Below, in pieces: positions 17,918 through 25,216 of a DNA stretch of 64,000 bases. The translations under genes were made by a program, and so were the position numbers. How positions within the stretch are numbered: the stretch's first letter is position 1; each line of letters begins with the position of its first letter. The stretch is from Bacteroidales bacterium (lineage in GTDB: Bacteria; Bacteroidota; Bacteroidia; Bacteroidales; UBA932). The notes beneath the pieces are model-generated. The model searched no databases. It had not been told where the DNA came from and saw only the letters and a program-made list of their open reading frames with translations. Location of the stretch: positions 21,025 through 85,024 of the forward strand of contig SUYM01000011.1 of the NCBI GenBank assembly GCA_015060455.1. Reading direction: 5' to 3'.

Positions 17918-19030
17918 CTATGAATTTTTGACAATATCCCTCATCGCCTCATACTGCTCCTCCATTGAGCATAGCAACTTGTACTGTGCGTGTGTCCTGG
18001 CCAGGTTGTGGTCCGGAGCATTGGTCTTGTAGTACTTGTCTCCGTCAATATAGTCCATCAGGAAGCGGAGGACCTGTTCGTATGTGATATAGCGTGCAGA
18101 GAAGGCCAGCCACTCCAGTTCGCTCTCTGTCATAGTCTCGCGACGCTCCGAAAGGTATCCTTCCGCATATGCCTTGAACATTTCAAGTGACATGGACACT
18201 CTTGAAAGATCCCTGTCGTCTTCCGCACCTGTATTTGTGTATGAGCGGATTGCATCACCGAAGTCGTTGAGGGATGTGCTGCTCATGCAGGTGTCAAGGT
18301 CGATGACGCAGAGCACCTCGCCGGCCGCATCGAAGAGGATGTTGCTGATCTTGGTGTCGTTATGAGTCACTCGTGTAGGGATGGTTCCGTTCTCGACGAG
18401 GCTCCAGAATGCCAGCATCTCCTCCTTGCGTGACTCTATCCATCCTATTTCCTCTGCAAGATCCTTCACTCTTCCAGCCGCATCAGCCTTCAGCGCCTCA
18501 TCCCACTGCTGGAATCTCCATCTGATGTTATGGAATCCCTTGATGGTCTCGCTGAGCGGGGTAGTGAAGTCGGCGAGTTGGGCCTGGAACTTTCCTATGC
18601 CCTGGCCGCCCTTATATGCAAGGGCAGGGGTGTCAGCCTTTTCGTATGTTATCGAACCCTCGATGAATACGCATACAGCCCAGAAATTCCCGTCCTCGTC
18701 CTTATAATAAAGGTCGCAGTATGGCAGAACCTTCTCCTCTGAGGTCAGAGTGCCGGCCGCTCTTTTTACAACCGTCAGCACCTCGCGCATGGGATCTCCT
18801 CCTGCGGCAGCAACCTTTGCCTTGATATGCTCAGTAACCATAAGAATGTTGTTCATCATCCCAGGAACATCAGGGAAAACCACATGGTTTTTCCTTTGGA
18901 GGATGTACTTCGGACCTTCAAGAGTCTTCACGATGAATGTGTCGTTGATGAATCCCGGACCGAGAGGCTTGATTTCTGTGATTGTGCCGGCAATTTCAAA
19001 TTTGGAGGCAATGGTGAGATACTTTTCCAT
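17918..19030 (-). CDS. APH-family sugar kinase, N-acetylhexosamine 1-kinase (NahK)-like
   Basis: A 370-residue cytoplasmic protein of the aminoglycoside-phosphotransferase/choline-kinase fold. The nucleotide-binding lobe includes GPGFINDTFIV. The catalytic loop is THNDTKISNILFD and the metal site VIDLDTCM. The HNDTK-NILFD form and overall length match NahK-type kinases that make N-acetylhexosamine-1-phosphate from GlcNAc or GalNAc. Next to a glycosaminoglycan locus, this would salvage the GalNAc/GlcNAc released after GH88 action. The gene starts 4 bases after the small lipoprotein stop, implying an operon with the M6 peptidase. Substrate is inferred from family and context. Confidence 0.75.
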   Translation of the reverse strand: MEKYLTIASKFEIAGTITEIKPLGPGFINDTFIVKTLEGPKYILQRKNHVVFPDVPGMMNNILMVTEHIKAKVAAAGGDPMREVLTVVKRAAGTLTSEEKVLPYCDLYYKDEDGNFWAVCVFIEGSITYEKADTPALAYKGGQGIGKFQAQLADFTTPLSETIKGFHNIRWRFQQWDEALKADAAGRVKDLAEEIGWIESRKEEMLAFWSLVENGTIPTRVTHNDTKISNILFDAAGEVLCVIDLDTCMSSTSLNDFGDAIRSYTNTGAEDDRDLSRVSMSLEMFKAYAEGYLSERRETMTESELEWLAFSARYITYEQVLRFLMDYIDGDKYYKTNAPDHNLARTHAQYKLLCSMEEQYEAMRDIVKNS

Positions 19031-19034
19031 AGTG

Positions 19035-19439
19035 TTATTGTATGTCTTTAATGATTATTCCGATGTCTTTGTCTTCGTTCCAGAGTTTTATCAGTCCGTC
19101 AGAACTTATCTGTTTTACTTCGAATGGAAGGCCCTGAAAGGATTTTGTCCCAGTTCCCCCGGTCCATGACACATCCCCGGCTATGACCTGTCCCTCTTCC
19201 TTAGGATTTTCCGAGCATCTGATAGTGAACCACTGGGAAAGACGGTCGTCATAGACACGATATTCACAGGTTTTGTCATTGAAACCGATCTGACAGTCTG
19301 CGGGGTCATACGAAACCTGCACCTCGCCCTTCCATGTCAGCGATATCTCTGACTGTTGCAGAAAGGTGTTTTCCATATTGTAGGGATTGCACCCGGCGAT
19401 AGCAAGAAATAATATGAATATGACGGATATCCTTTTCAT
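19035..19439 (-). CDS. Small lipoprotein of unknown function
   Basis: A 134-residue lipoprotein. The start chosen (MKRISVIFIL, lipobox AIAGC) has its ATG overlapping the M6 peptidase stop in a TAATG arrangement, a sign of translational coupling. The mature part is beta-rich with two cysteines (PADCQIGFNDKTCEY) and short aromatic motifs. It could be a periplasmic partner or inhibitor of the co-expressed metallopeptidase, but only position supports that. Confidence 0.75.
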   Translation of the reverse strand: MKRISVIFILFLAIAGCNPYNMENTFLQQSEISLTWKGEVQVSYDPADCQIGFNDKTCEYRVYDDRLSQWFTIRCSENPKEEGQVIAGDVSWTGGTGTKSFQGLPFEVKQISSDGLIKLWNEDKDIGIIIKDIQ

Positions 19440-21577
19440 TATTCTACATTTAACTGCTTGATGATGATGTCCTTGCTGCCGTCTTCCCATATTACGACCG
19501 CTTTCAGCACACCGCTGGCATCAGGGCGGAATATATAATCTTTTCCTGGATTTACTGGCACGTCATCATAATACCATGATATTTCTGAAGCCTCCGAGGC
19601 ACCCACCACGTGGAGGGCAAGAGCGTTGTCCCGTCTGGTCTGAGGCATATATATGTATGGCCAACTGACCCCCGGCTTTCTTTTGGTCATGAACGGCAGT
19701 TTATATGAACTGCTGACGCCCTCCTGTGTTTCAAAACGGATGAGCGCTTCGTATGAAACGTTGCCGCTTTCCAGACCTTCGATCTTGCATGCATATTTCC
19801 CGTCCCCGATGGAGGCAGGTTTGATGGTCGTATATGGGGCGTCGGAGGCGGTCTTTTTCCAGTCGATGACAGCGACTGTATTGGGAATGTCCGTGTCAGA
19901 TGCTTCAAATGTGATGATCGCTGCGTCGGGGAAGGTCGTATATTCCACATTCCGGACAGATGGTACACCCTGTACGGCGTCCCTGTCAACCACGTTGAAT
20001 GTTATCTTGCCATTGACGTTCCTAATGCCTGTGATGGATACATTTGACGTGTTTCCGTTCCAGAAATCAAGTTGTGGCGATCCGTCTGTGCCTAAGGAGG
20101 TCACTCTGGTTGTCGGGAAGAATATCTCCGAAATGTTTCCTTTAAGGTCTGACAATGAGTTTATCCTGTCGCTCCTTCCGTCTGCTTCAATGAGGTCGGC
20201 ACACTGGTGGTCAACTCTTGTGTTGATTTCGTTCATCGTCCACACACTGTATTCGTAACCGTCAAATATGCTTTTCAGGTTTTTGTCGATATGATAGACG
20301 AGCATTCCCTTTCCGCCTATATATTTGTCCCACCCGTCATTGCTGCGGCATTCAAAGAGGTAGTATTCATCCTTGGTGTCGGTGTCCAGTCTGTAAAATT
20401 GTCCGTTCTCATTGACAGGACTCAGTTCGTAGGATTGTCCCGTTTGCAGAACGGTTGCCTGTGAGATCCCCAGCAATTCCCGTTCTATGCAATTGAAATA
20501 TGGAGGAGTCTGTGAGTCGTTGTTGTAATTTCCTCCATCCATAAGAGAAGTCGATCTCCATGTGCCGGCTGCCCATCCGTCCTCCTCATCGTAATCTGTG
20601 TCGTAAAGGTCCATCAGACCCAGTGTGTGGGCATATTCGTGGCAGAACGAACCTATGCCGGCAAGGTCGCGGTCGCCTCTGATTTCAGACGAACAGGCAT
20701 ATCGGTCGATGCGCTTGCCGTCAAGAACAAGATTTATTCCCTTTCCGCTATATATATAATACTGGTGTGGCCAGATGAGGTCCGGCTGGTCAGTGTGTTC
20801 CGACTCGCTGAGACCGGCATAGAAGACATATACGTTATCCACATAATTGTCTCCGTCCTGATCGTATAGTGAAAAGTCTATTGTATTGTCTGCAAGTTGG
20901 CAGGCCTGTGCTATCATGTCCCAAGGACAGTAGTCAAAATCCTCCTTTTCATCGTTCTTGCCGTAATGGGAACTTGGCCAGTTCAGCGTCAGGATGTCAC
21001 TTACGTCAAATATGAACTCCCAGCCCTGACCGAACTGCTCCTGGAAATACTGCTTTGCACTGCCTGTCTGCTCGTTAAGCAATCTGTAGAACTGCTCTTT
21101 TGTGAATTTGAACTTTACGTCAGAAAACTCCACAAGCAGCACCAGACCTCTCTTCTGGTATGTCTGCCCGCTGCCTTTTGTCTGGACAGACTGATTGCGT
21201 ATGCTCTCGATTGTGCGAAGTGCCTGTTCATTACCTACGGAACGCCTGCGTGCTGCATTTGAGGAAAGCGTCCTGTATGGGATGTTTCTGGCTGCCGATA
21301 TTATTTCGGCTGGGGCATTGCCCACGTGATGACCTGTGCTTGAAATCTCCCCGTTTACGTTATATACGGCGTAGCACCACCAGCCGTCTTCATCCTTGAT
21401 TATGGCTGCTCCGTCCTGTGTGGTCCTGATTCTCAGCCACTCGTCACCATAAACTCTGACTGCAAATGAAGAACCGTCGGGCTGTGTGTAGATTGTGTTT
21501 GTTTCACCGACCGGACCTGCCATGGCAATGACAGGTAAAATCAGTAATATAAGATATATAAGTCCTTTTCTGAGCAT
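19439..21577 (-). CDS. Secreted M6-family (immune inhibitor A-like) metallopeptidase
   Basis: A 712-residue exported protease. The start is set at the ATG ending at 21577 because it begins a proper Sec signal peptide (MLRKGLIYLILLILPVIAMA); codons further upstream lie over the opposite-strand gene. The zinc motif HEYAHTLGLMD (His313, Glu314, His317, Asp323) is the M6 HExxHxxGxxD signature, preceded by a DQDGDNYVDNV calcium-loop-like segment (about 240). The C-terminal 200 residues are beta-sandwich-like and lack a recognisable type IX sorting tail. It heads a leftward operon with the small lipoprotein, kinase-like and CBM9-like genes, and probably digests host or dietary protein. Confidence 0.9.
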   Translation of the reverse strand: MLRKGLIYLILLILPVIAMAGPVGETNTIYTQPDGSSFAVRVYGDEWLRIRTTQDGAAIIKDEDGWWCYAVYNVNGEISSTGHHVGNAPAEIISAARNIPYRTLSSNAARRRSVGNEQALRTIESIRNQSVQTKGSGQTYQKRGLVLLVEFSDVKFKFTKEQFYRLLNEQTGSAKQYFQEQFGQGWEFIFDVSDILTLNWPSSHYGKNDEKEDFDYCPWDMIAQACQLADNTIDFSLYDQDGDNYVDNVYVFYAGLSESEHTDQPDLIWPHQYYIYSGKGINLVLDGKRIDRYACSSEIRGDRDLAGIGSFCHEYAHTLGLMDLYDTDYDEEDGWAAGTWRSTSLMDGGNYNNDSQTPPYFNCIERELLGISQATVLQTGQSYELSPVNENGQFYRLDTDTKDEYYLFECRSNDGWDKYIGGKGMLVYHIDKNLKSIFDGYEYSVWTMNEINTRVDHQCADLIEADGRSDRINSLSDLKGNISEIFFPTTRVTSLGTDGSPQLDFWNGNTSNVSITGIRNVNGKITFNVVDRDAVQGVPSVRNVEYTTFPDAAIITFEASDTDIPNTVAVIDWKKTASDAPYTTIKPASIGDGKYACKIEGLESGNVSYEALIRFETQEGVSSSYKLPFMTKRKPGVSWPYIYMPQTRRDNALALHVVGASEASEISWYYDDVPVNPGKDYIFRPDASGVLKAVVIWEDGSKDIIIKQLNVE

Positions 21578-21606
21578 TATAAGTTTCAAAATTGCAAAAA
21601 TTTCGC

Positions 21607-21614
21607 TATCTTTG
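21607..21614 (+). promoter_or_regulatory. -7 box (TATCTTTG) for the PCMD-domain gene
   Basis: TATCTTTG matches the Bacteroidota -7 consensus, 29 bases before the ATG at 21644. No well-spaced -33 element is evident. Confidence 0.55.
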
Positions 21615-21643
21615 CACAAAGAATTGCAATATACACATTTTTT

Positions 21644-22624
21644 ATGAAATTTACAAAAGTAGTCATTTCGATGGCAGTCCTTGCCATGAGCGTCTGTGCT
21701 TCTGCACAAGATTATTTGCAAACAGTAAAGGCTATAAACGAGTTCGGAAAATTTGACACATGGTCCCGTCGTGAAATCAAGGAGTCGGGGCTCATTGGTG
21801 GTGCGACGGAATACCTCTATGAGTTCTATGGCGACCCGTCTGAGGTGCGTCAGACCGGAAAGACGCCTTTCTGCGCTCCAGAGGGCTATCTTTGGAGGAC
21901 CAACAATGTCCTTGCAGTCGTTTGTGGAGTTGTAAAGACCAACAATACTGTGTATCCGGAGAAGAGAGGTGACGGCTATTGTGCACGGCTGGAAACCCAT
22001 ATAGAGGAGGTTAAGGTCCTGGGTATGATAAATATGGATGTTACATGTCAGGGCGCGATTATGGTGGGTCAGTTGCCTGAACCTATCACCACGACCAAGG
22101 ATCCTATGTCAAAAGTTCTGTATGGCGTTCCGTTTACAGGCTGCCCGAAGGCCGTAAGGCTTGATTATAAGGCAGATGTGTGCCATGAGGTTATCCGCGG
22201 TACAGGATTTTCGAAACTTAAACCGATGGGATATGAGGATCATGGAGAAATAACCGTGATGCTTCAGAAGAGATGGGAGGATGAAGAGGGTAATATCCAT
22301 GCGTTGAGAGTAGGTACTGCCATAGAGCGCATCACTCAGGATATTCCGGAGTGGATCAATGGACACGAACTTGTAATCGGTTATGGCGATATTACCAAGG
22401 AGCCATATTATAAGGAATATATGGGGTTGAAGACGGATCCGGAAACAGCCTATCACGCCGTCAACAGCAAGGGTGATGTGGTCATGATCATCGAGGAAGG
22501 ATGGGCACCCGAGGGAACAGAACCGACACACCTGCTTCTTCACGCCATTTCAAGTTGCGGACAGGCTTTCTATGGTGGTGTGGGCAATACTATCTGGCTT
22601 GACAATGTCGAGGTCGTGATGTAG
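21644..22624 (+). CDS. Secreted PCMD-domain protein
   Basis: A 326-residue exported protein: signal peptide MKFTKVVISM...CASAQ, then one beta-jelly-roll resembling the PCMD (putative carbohydrate metabolism) family. Segments matching that family are LWRTNNVLAVV, NNTVYPEKRGDGYCARLET and CQGAIMVGQL. PCMD proteins are predicted glycan-binding or glycan-acting but not well characterised. It stands alone on its strand, divergent from the M6 peptidase operon. Confidence 0.75.
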   Translation: MKFTKVVISMAVLAMSVCASAQDYLQTVKAINEFGKFDTWSRREIKESGLIGGATEYLYEFYGDPSEVRQTGKTPFCAPEGYLWRTNNVLAVVCGVVKTNNTVYPEKRGDGYCARLETHIEEVKVLGMINMDVTCQGAIMVGQLPEPITTTKDPMSKVLYGVPFTGCPKAVRLDYKADVCHEVIRGTGFSKLKPMGYEDHGEITVMLQKRWEDEEGNIHALRVGTAIERITQDIPEWINGHELVIGYGDITKEPYYKEYMGLKTDPETAYHAVNSKGDVVMIIEEGWAPEGTEPTHLLLHAISSCGQAFYGGVGNTIWLDNVEVVM

Positions 22625-22648
22625 TTCTTCCATCTTGGTGAAAAAAAA

Positions 22649-22688
22649 GTATAGGGGTCGTAAGCATGCGCTTGACGGCCCCTTATAC
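22649..22688 (-). terminator. Long hairpin with minus-strand U tract
   Basis: A near-perfect stem (GTATAGGGGTCGT against ACGGCCCCTTATAC, extended by AAGC/GCTT around loop ATGC). Eight A on the left (22641-22648) give a U tract only for leftward transcription. It lies 24 bases after the PCMD gene stop and beyond the H1-like gene terminator, so it may end both converging transcripts. Confidence 0.65.
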
Positions 22689-22763
22689 GTGTACTAAAAC
22701 CTAAACCGACAACAAGATGCAATCCCTTTGTGAAATGTTGCATCTGTTTGAAGAAATTTTTAC

Positions 22764-22791
22764 AAAAAAACCGCCCATTTTCATGGACGGT
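22764..22791 (-). terminator. Intrinsic terminator of the H1-like gene
   Basis: Stem ACCGCCCAT/ATGGACGGT (one G-U pair in the RNA) with a 4-base loop and a run of seven A on the plus strand giving a U tract on the minus strand, 25 bases beyond the H1-like gene stop. Confidence 0.8.
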
Positions 22792-22815
22792 CCTTTATCT
22801 TTCGAGAGAGTATAA

Positions 22816-22989
22816 TTATTTAGCAGCCTCGATAGATGCCTTTCTGAACTCCTTGAGGAGTTTCTCAAGTGCGAGTGAAGACTTGCGAGCGCGAGCGCCT
22901 GCTGCCTTGTTACCCTTAACTGCCTGTGCCTCAGCGTTTGCTGCGAAAACACCATACTCTGCTACGATAGCATTTACAAGTTCTTTCAT
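22816..22989 (-). CDS. Histone H1-like (Hc1-type) DNA-binding protein
   Basis: A 57-residue basic protein starting MKELVNAIVAEYG and ending EFRKASIEAAK. The middle GNKAAGARARKSSLALEKL is the conserved core of the small H1/Hc1-like proteins found throughout Bacteroidota. These bind DNA non-specifically and are abundant. The gene is monocistronic, with its own promoter (23039-23069) and terminator (22764-22791). Confidence 0.88.
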   Translation of the reverse strand: MKELVNAIVAEYGVFAANAEAQAVKGNKAAGARARKSSLALEKLLKEFRKASIEAAK

Positions 22990-23038
22990 GTTGTTTTAAT
23001 TTTTAATCGGTTAAACGTTTAGCGTATAAAAACTTTGG

Positions 23039-23069
23039 GCAAGGTACGCCTATTTTTTGAAAAAACAAA
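23039..23069 (-). promoter_or_regulatory. Likely promoter of the H1-like gene
   Basis: Minus strand: TTTG (23066-23069), 19 bases, then TACCTTGC (23039-23046), one base off TAnnTTTG. Predicted 5' leader is about 45 bases. Confidence 0.5.
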
Positions 23070-23123
23070 ATATTTGCGTCAATTTTATTGAAAATTGCAT
23101 CAAAAAATCGTCTTTTCTGCACC

Positions 23124-23729
23124 TTAAACCTCTTTTTTAGGCTCGTTATCCTCTCTTTTCGGTTGTGGACGTGTGTTGACAACGTTCATGGCCCTGTCAG
23201 CCCCAATTGTCGCCCATGCCTTGACGCCCTCTATGACCCTCTTGGATATTTCCGGCATCTGCTCCATCTCCTCCTTGGCAAGTTCTCCGAGCACATATCC
23301 GATCTGCTGGCCTCTGCCGAATTCGTTTCCGATGCCCACGCGGATCCTTGCATAGTTCTGGGTGCCGATAAGTTCGTTGATGTTGGTCAGACCGTTATGT
23401 CCTCCGGCGCTTCCTCCCTTACGCAGCCTGAGTGTGCCGAACGGTATGTTAAGGTCGTCAGAGATGACAAGCAGGTTTTCAATCGGAATCTTCAACTCGT
23501 TCATCCAATAGCGCACGGCCTTTCCGCTGAGGTTCATATACGTAGAAGGTTTGAGCAGGTGGAATTTCCTGCCCTTGAACGATACCGTCGCCATATAGCC
23601 ATACCTTCCTGATTCAAAAACAATATTGGATGCCTGAGCCCAAGCATCCAATACCATGAATCCCATGTTGTGTCTGGTGTTGGCATATTCGACGCCGATA
23701 TTTCCTAAACCGACGATCAAATAATTCAT
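23124..23729 (-). CDS. pth: Peptidyl-tRNA hydrolase
   Basis: A 201-residue cytoplasmic enzyme that frees tRNA from peptidyl-tRNA dropped off stalled ribosomes. The N-terminal signature is intact (MNYLIVGLGNIGVEY...RHNMGF) with catalytic His20 and Asn10. SDDLNIPFGTLRLRKGGSAG is the second conserved block. It lies 11 bases after rplY, the usual rplY-pth pairing. Confidence 0.97.
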   Translation of the reverse strand: MNYLIVGLGNIGVEYANTRHNMGFMVLDAWAQASNIVFESGRYGYMATVSFKGRKFHLLKPSTYMNLSGKAVRYWMNELKIPIENLLVISDDLNIPFGTLRLRKGGSAGGHNGLTNINELIGTQNYARIRVGIGNEFGRGQQIGYVLGELAKEEMEQMPEISKRVIEGVKAWATIGADRAMNVVNTRPQPKREDNEPKKEV

Positions 23730-23740
23730 ACCAGTTCAGA

Positions 23741-24337
23741 TTACTTCTTCTTACCAGTAGCCTGAGCCTCCATCTTAGCCTGCTGAGTTGCACGAGTAGG
23801 ACGTACTGAGCAGATGATGGTAGCCTTAGGTGATACGATAGTCACACCCTCGAAGTTGAGGTCACCAGCAACGATCTGCTTGCCGATAAGGAGGTGAGTA
23901 GAGTCAACTTCAAGCACGTCAGGAAGATTGTTCATCATTGCGCTTACGCGGAGTTTGCGGCTTGAAACGAGAAGTTTACCACCCATCTTCACACCTTCTG
24001 CGTGTCCTGTCACCTTAACTGGAACCTCGATGGTTACCGGCTTGTCCTCAGATACGAAGAGGAAGTCAACGTGAAGAGCCTCGTCAGTTACAGGATGATA
24101 CTGTACCTCGTGGAGCACTGCGTATCCGTTTCTTCCGTCGCTGAGTTTAAGGTCAACGATATATGAGTTAGGAGTGTGAGTGATAGACTTGAGGTCCTGT
24201 GCATCGATAGTGAAAAGAATGTTGTCCATTCCGAGTCCATAGATGTTGCAAGGAACCTGTCCTGCACGACGAACTGCCTTCACAGCAGCCTTGTTGCCAG
24301 CCTCACGGATCTGGCCGTTGAGTTCAATGTGTTTCAT
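23741..24337 (-). CDS. rplY: 50S ribosomal protein L25/general stress protein Ctc
   Basis: A 198-residue two-domain L25 (Ctc/TL5 type): an N-terminal 5S-rRNA-binding domain (about 1-92) beginning KHIELNGQIREAGNKAAVKA with PCNIYGLG, and a C-terminal beta domain (VPVKVTGHAEGVKMGGKLL), ending in a lysine-rich tail. It is first in the rplY-pth operon, behind a leader of nearly 190 bases with three predicted hairpins. Confidence 0.96.
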   Translation of the reverse strand: MKHIELNGQIREAGNKAAVKAVRRAGQVPCNIYGLGMDNILFTIDAQDLKSITHTPNSYIVDLKLSDGRNGYAVLHEVQYHPVTDEALHVDFLFVSEDKPVTIEVPVKVTGHAEGVKMGGKLLVSSRKLRVSAMMNNLPDVLEVDSTHLLIGKQIVAGDLNFEGVTIVSPKATIICSVRPTRATQQAKMEAQATGKKK

Positions 24338-24424
24338 TGTTCTTTAAAAAATTAAAATGTGTTACTCATTTTTTGGAGAAAATTCCTAATCCTCATCGTC
24401 GGTCTGCGTCTTGTAAATCCTCAC

Positions 24425-24521
24425 AACCGGAAGATTGCTCCGGTTTACTCGTCTTGCCCTCCTTGAGGCTGTCGGTTTTTCTTCCAAAAAACCCATTGCA
24501 CCAAAAAGCAGGTTGCTTTTT
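24425..24521 (-). promoter_or_regulatory. Structured 5' leader of rplY
   Basis: Three simple hairpins lie in the predicted rplY leader: 24503-24521 (AAAAAGCA/TGCTTTTT, loop 3), 24474-24493 (GGTTTTT/AAAAACC) and 24425-24445 (AACCGGA/TCCGGTT, loop 7). Ribosomal protein leaders often carry autoregulatory structures. No known L25 leader class is recognised here. Confidence 0.4.
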
Positions 24522-24533
24522 ATTTTGGGGCTG

Positions 24534-24563
24534 CAAAGATAGACAATTTATTTGAAAATCAAA
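24534..24563 (-). promoter_or_regulatory. Promoter of rplY-pth
   Basis: Minus strand: TTTG (24560-24563), 18 bases, TATCTTTG (24534-24541), close to the Bacteroidota consensus. Confidence 0.6.
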
Positions 24564-24591
24564 TATTTTTGTCCTAAAAGAATTCTATACG

Positions 24592-24744
24592 AATGATTAT
24601 CCGCAAACGGGCAGAAAAACTTACCTGATCAATCTATAATCTCATCCGGGATTTGGGTACGTGTTTCCGGATGAACATTGGAAATTTCGCTTCTCATCCG
24701 GGTTTCGGGGGTTGTTTTCCGGATGAAAACGTAATACTGTTGAG
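24592..24744. repeat. About 150-bp dispersed repeat, copy A
   Basis: Begins AATGATTATCCGCAAACGG and includes CTCATCCGGGATTTGGGTAC and TTTCGGGGGTTGTTTTCCGG. A same-orientation copy with few differences is at 33363-33519. It contains repeated TCATCCGG/CCGGATGA motifs able to pair. There is no convincing coding sequence. Confidence 0.85.
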
Positions 24745-24746
24745 GC

Positions 24747-25003
24747 GTCAGGTTGGGAGTGTTGTGCGGAGACCTGGAACGGGGCATATTTGTAACTCGC
24801 AGACTATCAAGCATATACAAAATAGCGGTGTCGCCACTCCACCCCTAAAACAGGGGACCTGTGACACCCTCCTTTTGCACTCGGCTGATAATCAATATAT
24901 TGCAAAGCATCCCCGTTCCAGGTCTCCGCAAAAACTGCCGACCAGTCAACACAATGAGAGGCCTGTAACATCTCCGGTCTCCGCACAACACTCCCCACCT
25001 GAC
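24747..25003. repeat. Nested inverted repeats with competing pairings
   Basis: The 28 bases at 24747-24774 recur inverted at 24976-25003 with one mismatch. The 20 bases at 24765-24784 recur inverted at 24911-24930 with none. TGCGGAGACC therefore has two alternative partners. The interior holds another hairpin (24827-24868: GGTGTC/GACACC with CCCCT/AGGGG). No coding gene is visible. Confidence 0.75.
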
Positions 25004-25112
25004 GACCGTGACAAAAAATCAGCGAAAATTGTAACGAAGGTCCTCAAAACCGGCATTTCACCCCCGAAAACGGCAGGACCGTGACAAAACCAGGCCGATT
25101 TTTGTAACGGTC
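25004..25112. repeat. CGTGACAA palindromic elements, copies 1 and 2
   Basis: Copy 1 (25004-25045) pairs GACCGTGACAA with TTGTAACGAAGGTCC. Copy 2 (25077-25112) pairs GACCGTGACAAAA with TTTTGTAACGGTC. Both belong to a family with further copies at 26682-26790, 32696-32726 and 32896-33008. Confidence 0.75.
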
Positions 25113-25157
25113 GCTCAAAAAAAACATTGCACCCAAAGCGGATACTCATTTCTATAT

Positions 25158-25195
25158 GTCATTGCGAGAAGGAGCAAAGCGACGACGTGGCAATC
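25158..25195. repeat. REP-like dispersed repeat (GTCATTGCGAG type)
   Basis: GTCATTGCGAGAAGGAGC followed by AAAGCGACGACGTGGCAATC, close to the copy at 17880-17915. It lies just beyond the 3' end of the C11 peptidase gene. Confidence 0.65.
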
Positions 25196-25216
25196 TTCTT
25201 TGTATGGAATGACAGC

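Noticed and set aside
24337..24555. Plus-strand frame over the rplY leader
   Set aside because: It lies over a predicted promoter and hairpins and shows no protein-like pattern.
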